Origin: Clostridiales bacterium UBA1206
Lineage (GTDB): Bacteria; Bacillota; Clostridia; Oscillospirales; CAG-382
Reading direction: 5' to 3'
Assembly (NCBI GenBank): GCA_002310055.1
Contig: DBXS01000018.1
Location: 24,052-50,567 of the forward strand
DNA length: 26,516 bases
Shown: piece by piece, positions 1-7,970 of the stretch
Layout of the letters: the number at the start of each line of letters is the position of its first letter
How positions within the stretch are numbered: position 1 is the stretch's first letter
The notes under the pieces: generated by a model
Told to the model about the DNA's origin: nothing
What the model saw: the letters and a program-made list of their open reading frames with translations, nothing else
Database searches by the model: none
Translations under genes and position numbers: made by a program

Positions 1-180
1 ACCCGCATGGGTTCCGGTAAAGGCTCGCCCGAATACTGGGTCGCCGTGGTCAAACCCGGCAGAGTCCTGTTCGAAATGGACGGCATAGCCGAAGCCGACG
101 CCCGCGAAGCAATGCGTCTCGCCGGCCACAAGCTTCCCATAAAGACCAAATTCGTCACCAAAGCGGATCTTGAAGGTTAG
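1..180 (+). CDS. rplP: 50S ribosomal protein L16, C-terminal part (partial)
   Basis: The reading frame is open from base 1 to a TAG at 178-180 and gives 59 residues. It matches the C-terminal third of bacterial L16, with the typical GSGKGSPEYWVA segment, then FEMDG, a helix rich in Ala/Glu/Arg and the HKLPIKTKFV end. L16 binds 23S rRNA near the A-site tRNA elbow in the large subunit. The 5' part lies outside the window. rpmC follows after 14 nt, as in the S10 operon of most bacteria. The identification is secure; only the start is missing. Confidence 0.96.
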   Translation, partial: TRMGSGKGSPEYWVAVVKPGRVLFEMDGIAEADAREAMRLAGHKLPIKTKFVTKADLEG

Positions 181-194
181 GAGGAAAGATACAA

Positions 195-395
195 ATGAAT
201 ATCACTGAAATCAGAGCATTGTCGTCTTCCGAACTTTCCAAGAAGCTCAGGGAAGAAAAGGAAGAACTGTTCAACCTTCGTTTCCAGCATTCCATCAACC
301 AGCTCGACAACCCCATGAAGCTCGTCGAGACCAAAAAAGACATTGCCCGTATCCTTACCGTTCTTCGCGAAAAAGAACTTAAGGAAAACGCGTAA
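195..395 (+). CDS. rpmC: 50S ribosomal protein L29
   Basis: This 66-residue protein is of normal L29 length. It shows the family pattern: an N-terminal ITEIRALSSSEL helix, the central EELFNLRFQHSINQLDNP segment and a C-terminal helix with KKDIARILTVLREKE. L29 sits at the polypeptide exit of the large subunit and forms part of the docking area for trigger factor and SRP. A GGAGGAAA ribosome binding site lies just upstream of the ATG. It sits between rplP and rpsQ, as expected. Confidence 0.97.
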   Translation: MNITEIRALSSSELSKKLREEKEELFNLRFQHSINQLDNPMKLVETKKDIARILTVLREKELKENA

Positions 396-414
396 GTGAA
401 AGGAGCTTGCTGAA

Positions 415-678
415 ATGGAAGAACTGAAAAGAAATCTCAGAAAAACCAGAGTCGGTAAAGTCGTCAGCGATAAAATGGATAAGACCATAGTCGTCGCAAT
501 AGAAGACAGCGTCAAGCATCCTCTTTATCCCAAGATCGTAAGACGTACCGTAAAATTCAAAGCCCACGACGAAAACAACGAATGCGGAATAGGCGACAGA
601 GTCGAAATAATGGAGACCCGTCCTCTTTCCAAAGAAAAGCGCTGGAGACTCGTGAGAATTATTGAAAAAGCTAAATAA
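415..678 (+). CDS. rpsQ: 30S ribosomal protein S17
   Basis: The product is 87 residues and contains the S17 OB-fold signature: RVGKVVSDKMDKTIVVAIE near the N-terminus, HPLYPKIVRRT, then DRVEIMETRPLSKEKRWRLV. S17 is a primary 16S rRNA-binding protein of the 30S body. The start follows an AGGAG site (400-404) by 10 nt, and rplN follows after 14 nt. No unusual features. Confidence 0.97.
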   Translation: MEELKRNLRKTRVGKVVSDKMDKTIVVAIEDSVKHPLYPKIVRRTVKFKAHDENNECGIGDRVEIMETRPLSKEKRWRLVRIIEKAK

Positions 679-692
679 CCGGGAGGACAGAT

Positions 693-1061
693 ATGATACA
701 GCAACAGTCATTTATGAAAGTCGCCGACAACACCGGCGCAAAAGAACTGATGTGCATACGCGTTCTCGGCGGCACAGGCAGAAGATATGCCGGCATCGGC
801 GACGTAGTCGTATGCGCGGTCAAAAAAGCCATCCCCGGCGGCGCCGTCAAAAAAGGCGAAGTCGTTAAGGCAGTTATAGTCAGAACGGTCGCTCCGCAGC
901 GCAGAGCGGACGGTTCTTACGTGAGATTCGACGAAAACGCGGCGGTCATCCTCGGTGCTGACAACAACCCCAAGGGTACCCGTATTTTCGGGCCGGTAGC
1001 AAGAGAACTTCGTGAAAAAAGTTATATGAAGATCCTCTCGCTCGCACCGGAAGTTGTGTAA
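693..1061 (+). CDS. rplN: 50S ribosomal protein L14
   Basis: The product is 122 residues, the standard length. Visible hallmarks are the MIQQQSFMKVADNTGAKEL start, the VLGGTGRRYAGIGDVVV segment and the DENAAVILGADNNPKGTRIFGPVARELR block near the C-terminus. L14 forms an intersubunit bridge to 16S rRNA and is the docking point for the silencing factor RsfS. A GGGAGGA site precedes the ATG. It lies in the classical rpsQ-rplN-rplX order. Confidence 0.98.
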   Translation: MIQQQSFMKVADNTGAKELMCIRVLGGTGRRYAGIGDVVVCAVKKAIPGGAVKKGEVVKAVIVRTVAPQRRADGSYVRFDENAAVILGADNNPKGTRIFGPVARELREKSYMKILSLAPEVV

Positions 1062-1074
1062 GGAGGTTACGGAA

Positions 1075-1404
1075 ATGAGCAAAATGCATATAAAGACCGG
1101 CGACACCGTCGTCGTCATAAGCGGCGCCGATTCCAACGGTAAAGAACCGCACGTCGGCAAAGTGCTCGGCGTTTCCCCCAAGGAAGGCAAGTGCATCGTA
1201 GAAGGCGCACACGTCGTTTCCAAGCACGTCAAAGCCCGCAGACAGGGCGAGACCGGCGGCATAATCAAGACCGAAGGCGCCATCTACGCCAGCAAGGTCC
1301 TGCTTTACTGCCCCAAATGCCAGAAGGGCAGAAGGGTCCACATAAAGACGATGCCCAACGGCGACAAGATCAGATCCTGCGTCAAATGCGGCGAAACGCT
1401 TTAA
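1075..1404 (+). CDS. rplX: 50S ribosomal protein L24 (zinc-ribbon form)
   Basis: I place the start at 1075 (MSKMHIKTGD) because AAGGAGGT at 1060-1067 is correctly spaced for it; an upstream in-frame ATG at 1054 lies inside rplN and has no such site. The product is 109 residues. Residues 5-35 carry the KOW motif (KTGDTVVVISG). The C-terminus carries two CxxC pairs, C79/C82 and C102/C105, likely a zinc ribbon; other bacteria have both zinc and non-zinc forms of L24. L24 is an assembly initiator that binds 23S rRNA near the exit tunnel. Confidence 0.96.
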   Translation: MSKMHIKTGDTVVVISGADSNGKEPHVGKVLGVSPKEGKCIVEGAHVVSKHVKARRQGETGGIIKTEGAIYASKVLLYCPKCQKGRRVHIKTMPNGDKIRSCVKCGETL

Positions 1405-1419
1405 GGAAGGAGAGTAATT

Positions 1420-1962
1420 ATGGCAGTTTTAAGAGATTATTATAAAAGCGATGTTGCTCCCGCCCTTATGAAAAAGTTCGAATACAAGAACGTAATGCAG
1501 ATCCCCAAGCTCGACAAAGTCGTCATCAACGTCGGCTGCGGCGAGGCTAAGGACAACCCCAAGGCGCTCGACAATATCATCGACGAGCTCGCGCTCATCA
1601 CCGGCCAGAAAGGCGTCATCACCACCGCCAAAAAGTCGGTTTCCAACTTCAAGCTCCGCGCCGGCAACAAGATCGGCGCAAAGGTCACGCTCCGCGGCGA
1701 AAAGATGTATGAATTCGTTTACAAGTTCTTCAACATCGCGCTCCCCAGAGTCAGAGACTTCAAAGGCATCAACCCCAACAGCTTCGACGGACGCGGCAAT
1801 TACGCCTGCGGTCTCAAAGAACAGCTCATATTCCCCGAGATCGAATACGATAAGATCGAAAAGATCCGCGGTATGGATATCTGCTTCGTGACCACCGCCA
1901 ACACCGACGAAGAAGCAAGAGAGCTTCTCAGGCTTCTCGGCGCACCGTTCGCAAAGCAGTAA
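1420..1962 (+). CDS. rplE: 50S ribosomal protein L5
   Basis: The product is 180 residues, the usual length. It shows the L5 features: LDKVVINVGCGEA, the basic TGQKGVITTAKKSVSNFKLR stretch, LRGEKMYEFVYKFFNIALPRVRDFKG, then EIEYDKIEKIRGMDI. L5 binds 5S rRNA and contacts P-site tRNA and the small subunit at the central protuberance. An AAGGAGAG site precedes the ATG, and rpsN follows after 14 nt. Confidence 0.98.
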   Translation: MAVLRDYYKSDVAPALMKKFEYKNVMQIPKLDKVVINVGCGEAKDNPKALDNIIDELALITGQKGVITTAKKSVSNFKLRAGNKIGAKVTLRGEKMYEFVYKFFNIALPRVRDFKGINPNSFDGRGNYACGLKEQLIFPEIEYDKIEKIRGMDICFVTTANTDEEARELLRLLGAPFAKQ

Positions 1963-1976
1963 GGAGGAAATCGTAA

Positions 1977-2162
1977 ATGGCTAAATTATCCATGAAATTA
2001 AGACAGCAGAGGCCTGCCAAGTATTCCACCAGAGCTTACAACAGATGCAAGATCTGCGGCAGACCCCACGCTTATTTGAGAAAATACGGCGTGTGCCGTA
2101 TATGCTTCAGAAACCTTTCTTATGCGGGTCAGATCCCCGGCGTTAAGAAAGCAAGCTGGTAA
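1977..2162 (+). CDS. rpsN: 30S ribosomal protein S14, type Z (zinc-binding)
   Basis: This is the short 61-residue S14 with C24xxC27 and C40xxC43, the zinc-binding (C+) form. The AYNRCKICGRPHAY and GVCRICFRNL segments are diagnostic. It helps assemble the 30S head. The gene lies between rplE and rpsH, where type-Z rpsN normally sits in Bacillota. An AAGGAGG site precedes the ATG. Zinc-free S14 paralogues exist elsewhere in some genomes; none is present in this window. Confidence 0.98.
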   Translation: MAKLSMKLRQQRPAKYSTRAYNRCKICGRPHAYLRKYGVCRICFRNLSYAGQIPGVKKASW

Positions 2163-2174
2163 GGAGGTAACATT

Positions 2175-2576
2175 ATGCAGATCACAGACGTTGTAGCAGA
2201 TATGCTCACCAGAATCAGAAATGCCAACTCCGCCAAGCACGAAACAGTCGATATCCCCGCTTCCAATATGAAGACCGCCATCGCTCAGATCCTTCTCGAC
2301 GAAGGCTATATCAAGGGCTTTGAGGTAAAGGATACCGAAAACAAACAGGGCGTTATCACCGTCACTCTCAAGTACGGCGAAAACAAAGCGAGAGTCCTTC
2401 AGGGAATAAAGAGAGTTTCCAAACCGGGTCTCCGTATTTATTCTTCCTGCAATGAACTCCCCAGAGTCAGAAACGGTCTGGGCGTTGCGATCATCTCCAC
2501 GTCCAAAGGCCTTATGACCGATAAACGCGCAAGAAAAGAAAATCTCGGCGGCGAAGTCCTCGCCTTCGTATGGTAA
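2175..2576 (+). CDS. rpsH: 30S ribosomal protein S8
   Basis: The product is 133 residues. It begins MQITDVVADMLTRIRNA and ends with the S8 signature GLGVAIISTSKGLMTDKRARKENLGGEVLAFVW. S8 binds the central domain of 16S rRNA, and in Escherichia coli it represses translation of the spc operon; no S8-like target was sought here, so control in this organism is open. AAGGAGGT precedes the ATG. Confidence 0.98.
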   Translation: MQITDVVADMLTRIRNANSAKHETVDIPASNMKTAIAQILLDEGYIKGFEVKDTENKQGVITVTLKYGENKARVLQGIKRVSKPGLRIYSSCNELPRVRNGLGVAIISTSKGLMTDKRARKENLGGEVLAFVW

Positions 2577-2589
2577 GGGGGATAATGCA

Positions 2590-3129
2590 ATGTCAAGAAT
2601 AGGTAAGATGCATATCGATATCCCTGCCGGCGTGGAAGTCAAAGTCGACGAAAACAACCTCGTCACCGTAAAAGGTCCCAAGGGCGAACTCAAACAGCAG
2701 CTCTGCCCGCAGATGGCTATAGAGATCGAAAACAACCGTATCGAGATCAAACGTCCCGACGACGAAAAAGAGACCAAGTCGCTCCACGGACTTACCAGAG
2801 CGCTGCTCAACAATATGGTCGTAGGCGTAACTCACGAGTTTTCCAAAGAGCTCAACATTGTCGGCGTAGGTTACAAAGCCGCAAAGCAGGGCAAGCAGCT
2901 CGTGCTCAACCTGGGCTATTCGCATCAGGTGATCTTCGACGAACCCGAAGGGATCACGTTCGAAGTTCCCCAGGCCGACAAAGTCATCATCCGCGGTGCA
3001 AACAAGCAGGTCGTAGGCCAGCTCGCAGCAGAGATCAGAGCCAAACGTCCTCCCGAACCTTACCTCGGCAAAGGCGTCAAGTATTCCGACGAGACTATCA
3101 GACGCAAAGCCGGTAAGACCGGTAAATAA
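2590..3129 (+). CDS. rplF: 50S ribosomal protein L6
   Basis: The product is 179 residues with the two-fold L6 architecture: a first alpha/beta unit starting MSRIGKMHIDIPAGV and a second ending in the conserved RPPEPYLGKGVKYSDE and RRKAGKTGK segment. L6 binds 23S rRNA next to the factor-binding (GTPase) region. The start follows a short AAGGGGG site. The order rpsH-rplF-rplR is the standard spc order. Confidence 0.98.
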   Translation: MSRIGKMHIDIPAGVEVKVDENNLVTVKGPKGELKQQLCPQMAIEIENNRIEIKRPDDEKETKSLHGLTRALLNNMVVGVTHEFSKELNIVGVGYKAAKQGKQLVLNLGYSHQVIFDEPEGITFEVPQADKVIIRGANKQVVGQLAAEIRAKRPPEPYLGKGVKYSDETIRRKAGKTGK

Positions 3130-3148
3130 TCGGAAGGAGTGAATAATT

Positions 3149-3505
3149 ATGGTTAACAGAAAAGACAGTAACGAAAAACGTCTGCAGAGACATAAGAGAG
3201 TCAGAGCTAAGATATTCGGCACTCCCGAACGCCCCAGACTCTGCGTTTATCGCTCCAACGATAACATCCAGGCACAGGTCATAGACGATACAGTGGGCAA
3301 AACGCTTGTATCGGCCTCCAGCACCGAAAAAGATTTCGGCAACGGCGGCAACAAAGAAGCCGCTAAAAAGGTCGGTGCGCTCGTAGCGCAGCGCGCGCTC
3401 GAAAAAGGCATTTCCGAAGTGGTCTTCGACAGAGGCGGTTACCTCTATCACGGACGCGTTATGGAACTCGCCAACGGCGCACGCGAAGCCGGACTCAAGT
3501 TTTAA
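3149..3505 (+). CDS. rplR: 50S ribosomal protein L18
   Basis: The product is 118 residues. After a basic N-terminal tail (RKDSNEKRLQRHKRVRAKI) come GTPERPRLCVYRSNDNIQAQVIDD, GALVAQRALEKGISEVVFDRGGYLYHGRV and the terminal ANGAREAGLKF, all typical of L18. L18 binds 5S rRNA together with L5. A GGAAGGAG site precedes the ATG. Confidence 0.98.
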   Translation: MVNRKDSNEKRLQRHKRVRAKIFGTPERPRLCVYRSNDNIQAQVIDDTVGKTLVSASSTEKDFGNGGNKEAAKKVGALVAQRALEKGISEVVFDRGGYLYHGRVMELANGAREAGLKF

Positions 3506-3515
3506 GGAGGACAAT

Positions 3516-4022
3516 ATGGCAAACAACAAATTCAATCCCGCTGAAACTGAACTCAAAGAAACTCTGGTGACCACCAAAAGAGTATGCAAGACCGTCAAAG
3601 GCGGCCGTATAGCCCGCTTCTCGGCTCTTATAGTGGTGGGCGACGGCGCCGGTCACGTAGGCTACGGCCTGGGCAAGGCCGCCGAAGTTCCCGAAGCTAT
3701 CAGCAAAGCGCTCGAAGCCGCTAAGAGGAACGTCATAAGCGTTTCGCTCAAGGGCACCACGATCCCTCACGAGATCATCGGCGAATTCGGCTCCGGCCGC
3801 GTTCTGCTCAAGCCGGCTGCCCCCGGTACCGGTATAATCGCAGGCGGCACCATGCGCGCCGTGCTCGATTCTGTCGGCGTCAAGGACATCCGCGGCAAAT
3901 CGCTGCGTTCCAATAACCCCACCAACGTGGTCAAAGCCACTTTCGAAGCGCTCCGCAGCCTTCGCACCGCCGAAGAAGTCGCGCTCGCACGCGGCATAGC
4001 TGTGGAAGCAGTGAAAGGTTAA
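3516..4022 (+). CDS. rpsE: 30S ribosomal protein S5
   Basis: The product is 168 residues. The N-terminal dsRBD-like domain has VCKTVKGGRIARFSALIVVGDG and HVGYGLGKAAEVPEAISKA, followed by a C-terminal domain with PAAPGTGIIAGGTMRAVLDSVGV. S5 acts in translational fidelity and mRNA unwinding at the 30S entry site. The gene begins 10 nt after rplR with an AAGGAGG site between. Confidence 0.98.
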   Translation: MANNKFNPAETELKETLVTTKRVCKTVKGGRIARFSALIVVGDGAGHVGYGLGKAAEVPEAISKALEAAKRNVISVSLKGTTIPHEIIGEFGSGRVLLKPAAPGTGIIAGGTMRAVLDSVGVKDIRGKSLRSNNPTNVVKATFEALRSLRTAEEVALARGIAVEAVKG

Positions 4023-4035
4023 TGGGAGGTAAATG

Positions 4036-4218
4036 ATGGAACAGGTCAAAATCACTCTCGTTAAAAGCCTTATAGGCCGCGCAAAGAAACAGATCCTCAC
4101 CGCAAAGTCTCTGGGACTCAACAAGCCCGGCGACAGCACGGTCGCCAACAAAGACGCCGTGCTCGAAGGTAAGATCAACGTCATAATCCACCTCATCACC
4201 GTTGATGAAGTCAAATAA
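4036..4218 (+). CDS. rpmD: 50S ribosomal protein L30
   Basis: The product is 60 residues: MEQVKITLVKSLIGRAKKQ, LGLNKPGDS and a C-terminal HLITVDEV, matching bacterial L30. Two ATGs are adjacent (4033 and 4036); the second is chosen because it lies 5 nt after the GGGAGGT site at 4024-4030 while the first lies only 2 nt after it. L30 binds the large subunit and is dispensable in some bacteria. It lies between rpsE and rplO as usual. Confidence 0.95.
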   Translation: MEQVKITLVKSLIGRAKKQILTAKSLGLNKPGDSTVANKDAVLEGKINVIIHLITVDEVK

Positions 4219-4239
4219 TCCAACAAGGAGGAAACAATT

Positions 4240-4683
4240 ATGAAGCTTCATGAGCTCGCTCCGGCTCCCGGCAGCACCAAAGCCAATTACAGAAAAGGCA
4301 GAGGTCCCGGCAGCGGTAACGGAAAAACCGGCGGTCGCGGTCACAAAGGTCAGAACGCTCGCTCCGGCGGCGGTGTAAGGCCCGGCTTCGAAGGCGGCCA
4401 GCTCCCGATATACAGAAAACTCCCTAAAAGAGGTTTCAAGAATCATTTTTCCAAACAGTACGCTATCGTAAATCTCGACACACTTGCCGACTGCTTTGAA
4501 GAAGGCGAAGTCGTCGACCTCAACGCTCTTCTCGCTATCGGCGCGGTCCGCAAGGAACTCGACGGCCTCAAGGTGCTCGGCAACGGGGAACTCAACAAAA
4601 AGCTCACCGTTAAAGCAAATGTGTTTTCACAGTCTGCTAAAGAGAAGATTGAGGCGGCAGGCGGAACAGCCGAGGTGGTATGA
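4240..4683 (+). CDS. rplO: 50S ribosomal protein L15
   Basis: The product is 147 residues. The Gly/Arg/Lys-rich N-terminal extension (RGPGSGNGKTGGRGHKGQ, then GVRPGFEGGQLPIYRKLPKRGF) reaches into 23S rRNA in known structures; a globular C-terminal domain follows. The stop TGA at 4681-4683 shares its last base with the likely secY ATG, suggesting coupled translation. AAGGAGGA precedes the ATG. Confidence 0.98.
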   Translation: MKLHELAPAPGSTKANYRKGRGPGSGNGKTGGRGHKGQNARSGGGVRPGFEGGQLPIYRKLPKRGFKNHFSKQYAIVNLDTLADCFEEGEVVDLNALLAIGAVRKELDGLKVLGNGELNKKLTVKANVFSQSAKEKIEAAGGTAEVV

Positions 4684-6029
4684 TGTTTCAAACGTTCAAA
4701 AACGCCTGGAAGATCCAGGATATACGTAAAAAACTCTTATTCACCTTCTTTATAATCGCATTGTTCAGAATAGGGTCTCAGATCCCCGTTCCGTTCATAG
4801 ACAGCGAAGCGCTCAAGTCTTACTTCAGCAATTCCGGAGTCGCTACTTCGCTGCTCGGCTATTTTAACCTCCTGTCCGGCGAATCGTTCTCGAACGGTAC
4901 TCTGTTCGCGCTTTCGATCTCGCCGTACATCACGGCTTCCATAGTCATTCAGCTGCTCGCAGTCGCCATCCCCGCCCTCGAACGCCTCTCCAAGAGCGGC
5001 CCCGAAGGACAGGAAAAACTGCAGAACTACACCAGGATCCTCACCATCGTGCTCGCGCTCGTCCTTTCCTACGGTTATTATACCGTACTCAGAGGCGGCG
5101 GAGACGGACAGAAGATGCTGTTCGCCACCGGCACGTTCCCCTGCATAGTCATAATGGCTTCGCTCACAGCCGGCGCCTGCATGGTTATGTGGCTCGGTGA
5201 AAAGATCGACAATAACGGCATAGGCAACGGCATATCGATGATCCTGTTCGCAGGCATCCTCGCCCGCGGCCCCGTTATCCTCGGTCAGATCATTCAGTAC
5301 ATCAAGCTCATATTCGGCGAAGGCGGCAACCCCGTCAACATCATCTGGGTAGTGCTCGCACTGGTCGTTATGGTCTTCTCGATCTGGTTCGTCATTTACG
5401 TCACCAATGCGGAAAGACGTCTTCCCGTGCAGTACGCAAAGCGCCAGGTCGGCAGAAGGATTTACGGCGGCAACAATACGTTCCTGCCCCTTAAGCTGAA
5501 TATGACCGGCGTTATGCCTATCATCTTCGCCCAGTCCATCGTTATGATACCCGCCACGCTCGCGCTCATCTTTACGAGCTGGAGCAGCGGTATCAACGAC
5601 TGGTTCTCAGCAGGCAGTAAGTATCCTTTCTACGCCATAGCTTACCTTATCCTCATCGTCGCGTTTGCGTATTTCTATTCCGAAATATCGTTCAACCCTA
5701 TGGAGGTCGCTTCCAATCTGCAGAAGAACGGCGGCACCATCCTGGGCCACAGACCCGGCAAAGCCACCGCGGATTATATCCGCAAAGTGCTCGGTAAAGT
5801 AACGTTTATGGGCGCTGTATTCCTTTCTATCGTTGCGATATTCCCCCTGATCCTCGTTATGATCTCCAGATGGATCGAGATCGACGCCACCAGCATTATC
5901 GCTCAGCTGCTTGCAAACGTCGCCCTTACCGGTACGTCGCTGCTGATCGTCGTGGGCGTTGCGCTCGAAACCACCCGCGATCTCGAAGCTCAGATCACTA
6001 TGCGCAACTACAAGGGTTTCCTTGAATAA
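4683..6029 (+). CDS. secY: Preprotein translocase channel subunit SecY
   Basis: The product is 448 residues with about ten membrane segments. SecY with SecE and SecG forms the membrane channel for secreted and membrane proteins, driven by SecA or the ribosome. Signatures are the FQTFKNAWKIQDIRKKLLFT start, GSQIPVPFID, SPYITASIVIQLL in the second membrane segment, GNGISMILFAGI, and the cytoplasmic RRLPVQYAKRQ loop. An upstream ATG at 4680 is possible, but 4683 has better spacing from the GAGGTGG site at 4672-4678 and gives a TGATG junction with rplO. adk follows, as in many bacteria. Confidence 0.98.
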   Translation: MFQTFKNAWKIQDIRKKLLFTFFIIALFRIGSQIPVPFIDSEALKSYFSNSGVATSLLGYFNLLSGESFSNGTLFALSISPYITASIVIQLLAVAIPALERLSKSGPEGQEKLQNYTRILTIVLALVLSYGYYTVLRGGGDGQKMLFATGTFPCIVIMASLTAGACMVMWLGEKIDNNGIGNGISMILFAGILARGPVILGQIIQYIKLIFGEGGNPVNIIWVVLALVVMVFSIWFVIYVTNAERRLPVQYAKRQVGRRIYGGNNTFLPLKLNMTGVMPIIFAQSIVMIPATLALIFTSWSSGINDWFSAGSKYPFYAIAYLILIVAFAYFYSEISFNPMEVASNLQKNGGTILGHRPGKATADYIRKVLGKVTFMGAVFLSIVAIFPLILVMISRWIEIDATSIIAQLLANVALTGTSLLIVVGVALETTRDLEAQITMRNYKGFLE

Positions 6030-6041
6030 GAAGGTGCCTTT

Positions 6042-6674
6042 ATGAATATAATTCTGTTTGGCCCTCCGGGCGCAGGAAAAGGCACTCAGGCAGAAATCAT
6101 CTGCCAAAAACTCAACATTCCCACGGTCTCTACCGGTGCAGTGCTGCGTGAAGCGATGAAAAACGGCACCCCCACCGGTCTCAAAGCAAAACAGTATGTC
6201 GAAGCGGGCGAGCTGGTCCCCGACGCGGTCGTGACCGCCATCATCAAGGACCGGCTTTCGGAGCCCGACTGCGCGAACGGCTACATCCTCGACGGCTTCC
6301 CCAGAACGATACCTCAGGCGGAAGCGCTCGACGCGATGGGAGTCAAGATCGACGCGGTGCTTTCGATAGAACTTTCTGACGAAGAGATCGTAAACCGTCT
6401 TTCCAACCGCCGCCTGTGCGGTGTCTGCGGAGCTTCGTACCATCTGCTGTACAACCCCACCAAAGACAACGTCCACTGCGACAAATGCGGCGGCGAGCTC
6501 ATCACTCGTAAGGATGACGACCCCAAAGTTGTAATGAACAGACTCGACACCTATCACAGTCAGACCGAGCCGCTCAAGGCGTTCTATAACGCAAAAGGGC
6601 TCGTGAAGACGGTATCGGGTTCCGAAACGATCCCCGAGATCACCCGCCACATCCTGGCGGAGCTGGGAATTTGA
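6042..6674 (+). CDS. adk: Adenylate kinase (zinc-lid type)
   Basis: The product is 210 residues. It interconverts ATP + AMP and 2 ADP in the cytoplasm. The P-loop GPPGAGKGT is at residues 7-15, the AMP-site segment GFPRT at 85-89, and the LID has C126xxC129 and C146xxC149, the four-cysteine zinc site common in Bacillota. The DDDP segment after the lid and the NRLDTYHSQTEPL helix are also typical. map begins one base after the stop, so the two are tightly coupled. Confidence 0.98.
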   Translation: MNIILFGPPGAGKGTQAEIICQKLNIPTVSTGAVLREAMKNGTPTGLKAKQYVEAGELVPDAVVTAIIKDRLSEPDCANGYILDGFPRTIPQAEALDAMGVKIDAVLSIELSDEEIVNRLSNRRLCGVCGASYHLLYNPTKDNVHCDKCGGELITRKDDDPKVVMNRLDTYHSQTEPLKAFYNAKGLVKTVSGSETIPEITRHILAELGI

Positions 6675-6675
6675 C

Positions 6676-7425
6676 ATGATAACCATCAAGACCCCCGAGG
6701 CGATCGCAAGAATGCGTGACGCAGGCAAGATCACGGCGCTTGCGAGAGCCGAAGGACTGGCAATGGTGAAAGAGGGCGTAACGACGGCGCAGATCAACAA
6801 AAAGATCCACGACGTCATCGTCTCTCACGGAGCCAGACCGTCTTTCCTCGGATACGGCGGTTTTCCGGCTTCGGCATGCGTCTCGGTGAATGAACAGGTC
6901 ATTCACGGGATCCCTTCCGGGCGTGAATTGAAGAACGGAGATATAGTCAAGATAGATGTCGGCGCCATTTACAAGGGCTGGCAGGGCGATTGCGCCGCAA
7001 CGGTCGCTGTCGGCGAAGTCACCGAGGAAGCCGCAAGGCTCATAGAGGTGACCCGCGCAAGCTTTTTCAAAGGAATAGAAAAAGCGCTGTGCGGCAACCG
7101 GCTGGGCGATATCGGTTCGGCAATAGAAGAATATGTGGTCCAAAACGGCTTTTCCGTTGTGCGCGACTACGTCGGGCACGGAATAGGCACCGAAATGCAC
7201 GAAGATCCGAGCGTTCCCAATTACGGGCGTCCCGGGCGCGGAATACTTCTGCGCGAGGGAATGACGCTGGCGATAGAGCCTATGGTAAACGCGGGAACCT
7301 GGAAAGTAAGGCAACTTTCGGACGGTTGGACGGTAGTGACCGCGGACGGAAAGAATTCCGCCCATTACGAAAACACCGTGGCAATAACCGCAAACGGACC
7401 CGAGATACTGACTACGCCGTATTGA
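6676..7425 (+). CDS. map: Type I methionine aminopeptidase
   Basis: The product is 249 residues, the size of the short type Ia enzyme. It removes the initiator methionine from nascent proteins. The five expected metal ligands are all visible: D94 (KIDVGA), D105 (GDCAAT), H168 (GHGIG), E201 (LAIEP) and E232 (YENTVA); H77 in QVIHGIP is the substrate-side histidine. There is no N-terminal zinc-finger extension. The gene follows adk by one base without a strong ribosome binding site of its own, so reinitiation after adk is likely. Confidence 0.97.
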   Translation: MITIKTPEAIARMRDAGKITALARAEGLAMVKEGVTTAQINKKIHDVIVSHGARPSFLGYGGFPASACVSVNEQVIHGIPSGRELKNGDIVKIDVGAIYKGWQGDCAATVAVGEVTEEAARLIEVTRASFFKGIEKALCGNRLGDIGSAIEEYVVQNGFSVVRDYVGHGIGTEMHEDPSVPNYGRPGRGILLREGMTLAIEPMVNAGTWKVRQLSDGWTVVTADGKNSAHYENTVAITANGPEILTTPY

Positions 7426-7442
7426 GCGCAATTAAACACAAT

Positions 7443-7715
7443 ATGAAGGACTTTTCAGGTCAGATAGTCGTTTCCCTGGCGGGGAACGACAAAGGCAGAT
7501 TTTTCGCGGTGCTTGCGTCCGGGGACGGGTACGTGTGGTACGCCGACGGGCGCAGGCGCAGAGCGGAAAAGCCTAAGAAGAAAAAGATCAGGCATATAAG
7601 AGTCGTCTGCGAAAGCGGACTGACAGATGTTCCGGGCGCAACGAACGGGCAGATACGAAAAGCCGTTTTCCGCGCGCGGACCGCCATGAACCAACCGAGT
7701 TCTTACAATATTTAA
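7443..7715 (+). CDS. KOW-domain (L14e-like) RNA-binding protein
   Basis: This 90-residue basic protein has an N-terminal KOW-type segment (SGQIVVSLAGNDKGRFFAVL, residues 5-24) followed by a very basic stretch (RRRRAEKPKKKKIRHIR, 37-53). Many Bacillota carry a small KOW/L14e-like gene exactly here, between map and infA. The family is presumed to bind rRNA or mRNA, but its role is not established. The ATG at 7443 lacks a clear ribosome binding site. Its TAA stop (7713-7715) lies within the infA ribosome binding region and in the infA reading frame. Identification rests on position and the KOW pattern. Confidence 0.85.
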   Translation: MKDFSGQIVVSLAGNDKGRFFAVLASGDGYVWYADGRRRRAEKPKKKKIRHIRVVCESGLTDVPGATNGQIRKAVFRARTAMNQPSSYNI

Positions 7716-7727
7716 GGAGGAATCATT

Positions 7728-7946
7728 CTGGCTAAAGACGATGTCATAGAATTCGAAGGCGTTGTCACCGAGGTTTTGCCCAACACCGTTTTCAAAGTAA
7801 AACTTTCCAACGGTCATATGGTGACGGCCCACATTTCAGGTAAAATGCGTCAGCATTATATAAGGATCCTTACCGGCGACAGGGTCACGGTGGAAGTTTC
7901 CATCTACGACCTGACGCAGGGCAGGATAACGTACAGAGCGAAATAA
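7728..7946 (+). CDS. infA: Translation initiation factor IF-1 (CTG start)
   Basis: The product is 72 residues, exactly the usual IF-1 length, when read from CTG at 7728. It then starts (M)AKDDVIEFEG and continues with the S1/OB-fold pattern VTEVLPNTVFKVKLSNGH, HISGKMRQHYIRILTGDRV and ITYRAK. IF-1 occupies the 30S A site during initiation. AAGGAGG at 7714-7720 is followed by 7 nt before CTG. A stop at 7713-7715 in the same frame excludes any upstream start; the other near-cognate codons ATC 7722 and ATT 7725 are too close to the site, and the next in-frame ATG would remove over a third of the protein. Confidence 0.95.
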   Translation: MAKDDVIEFEGVVTEVLPNTVFKVKLSNGHMVTAHISGKMRQHYIRILTGDRVTVEVSIYDLTQGRITYRAK

Positions 7947-7970
7947 TATTTCGATCGGAGGTATTCATTT

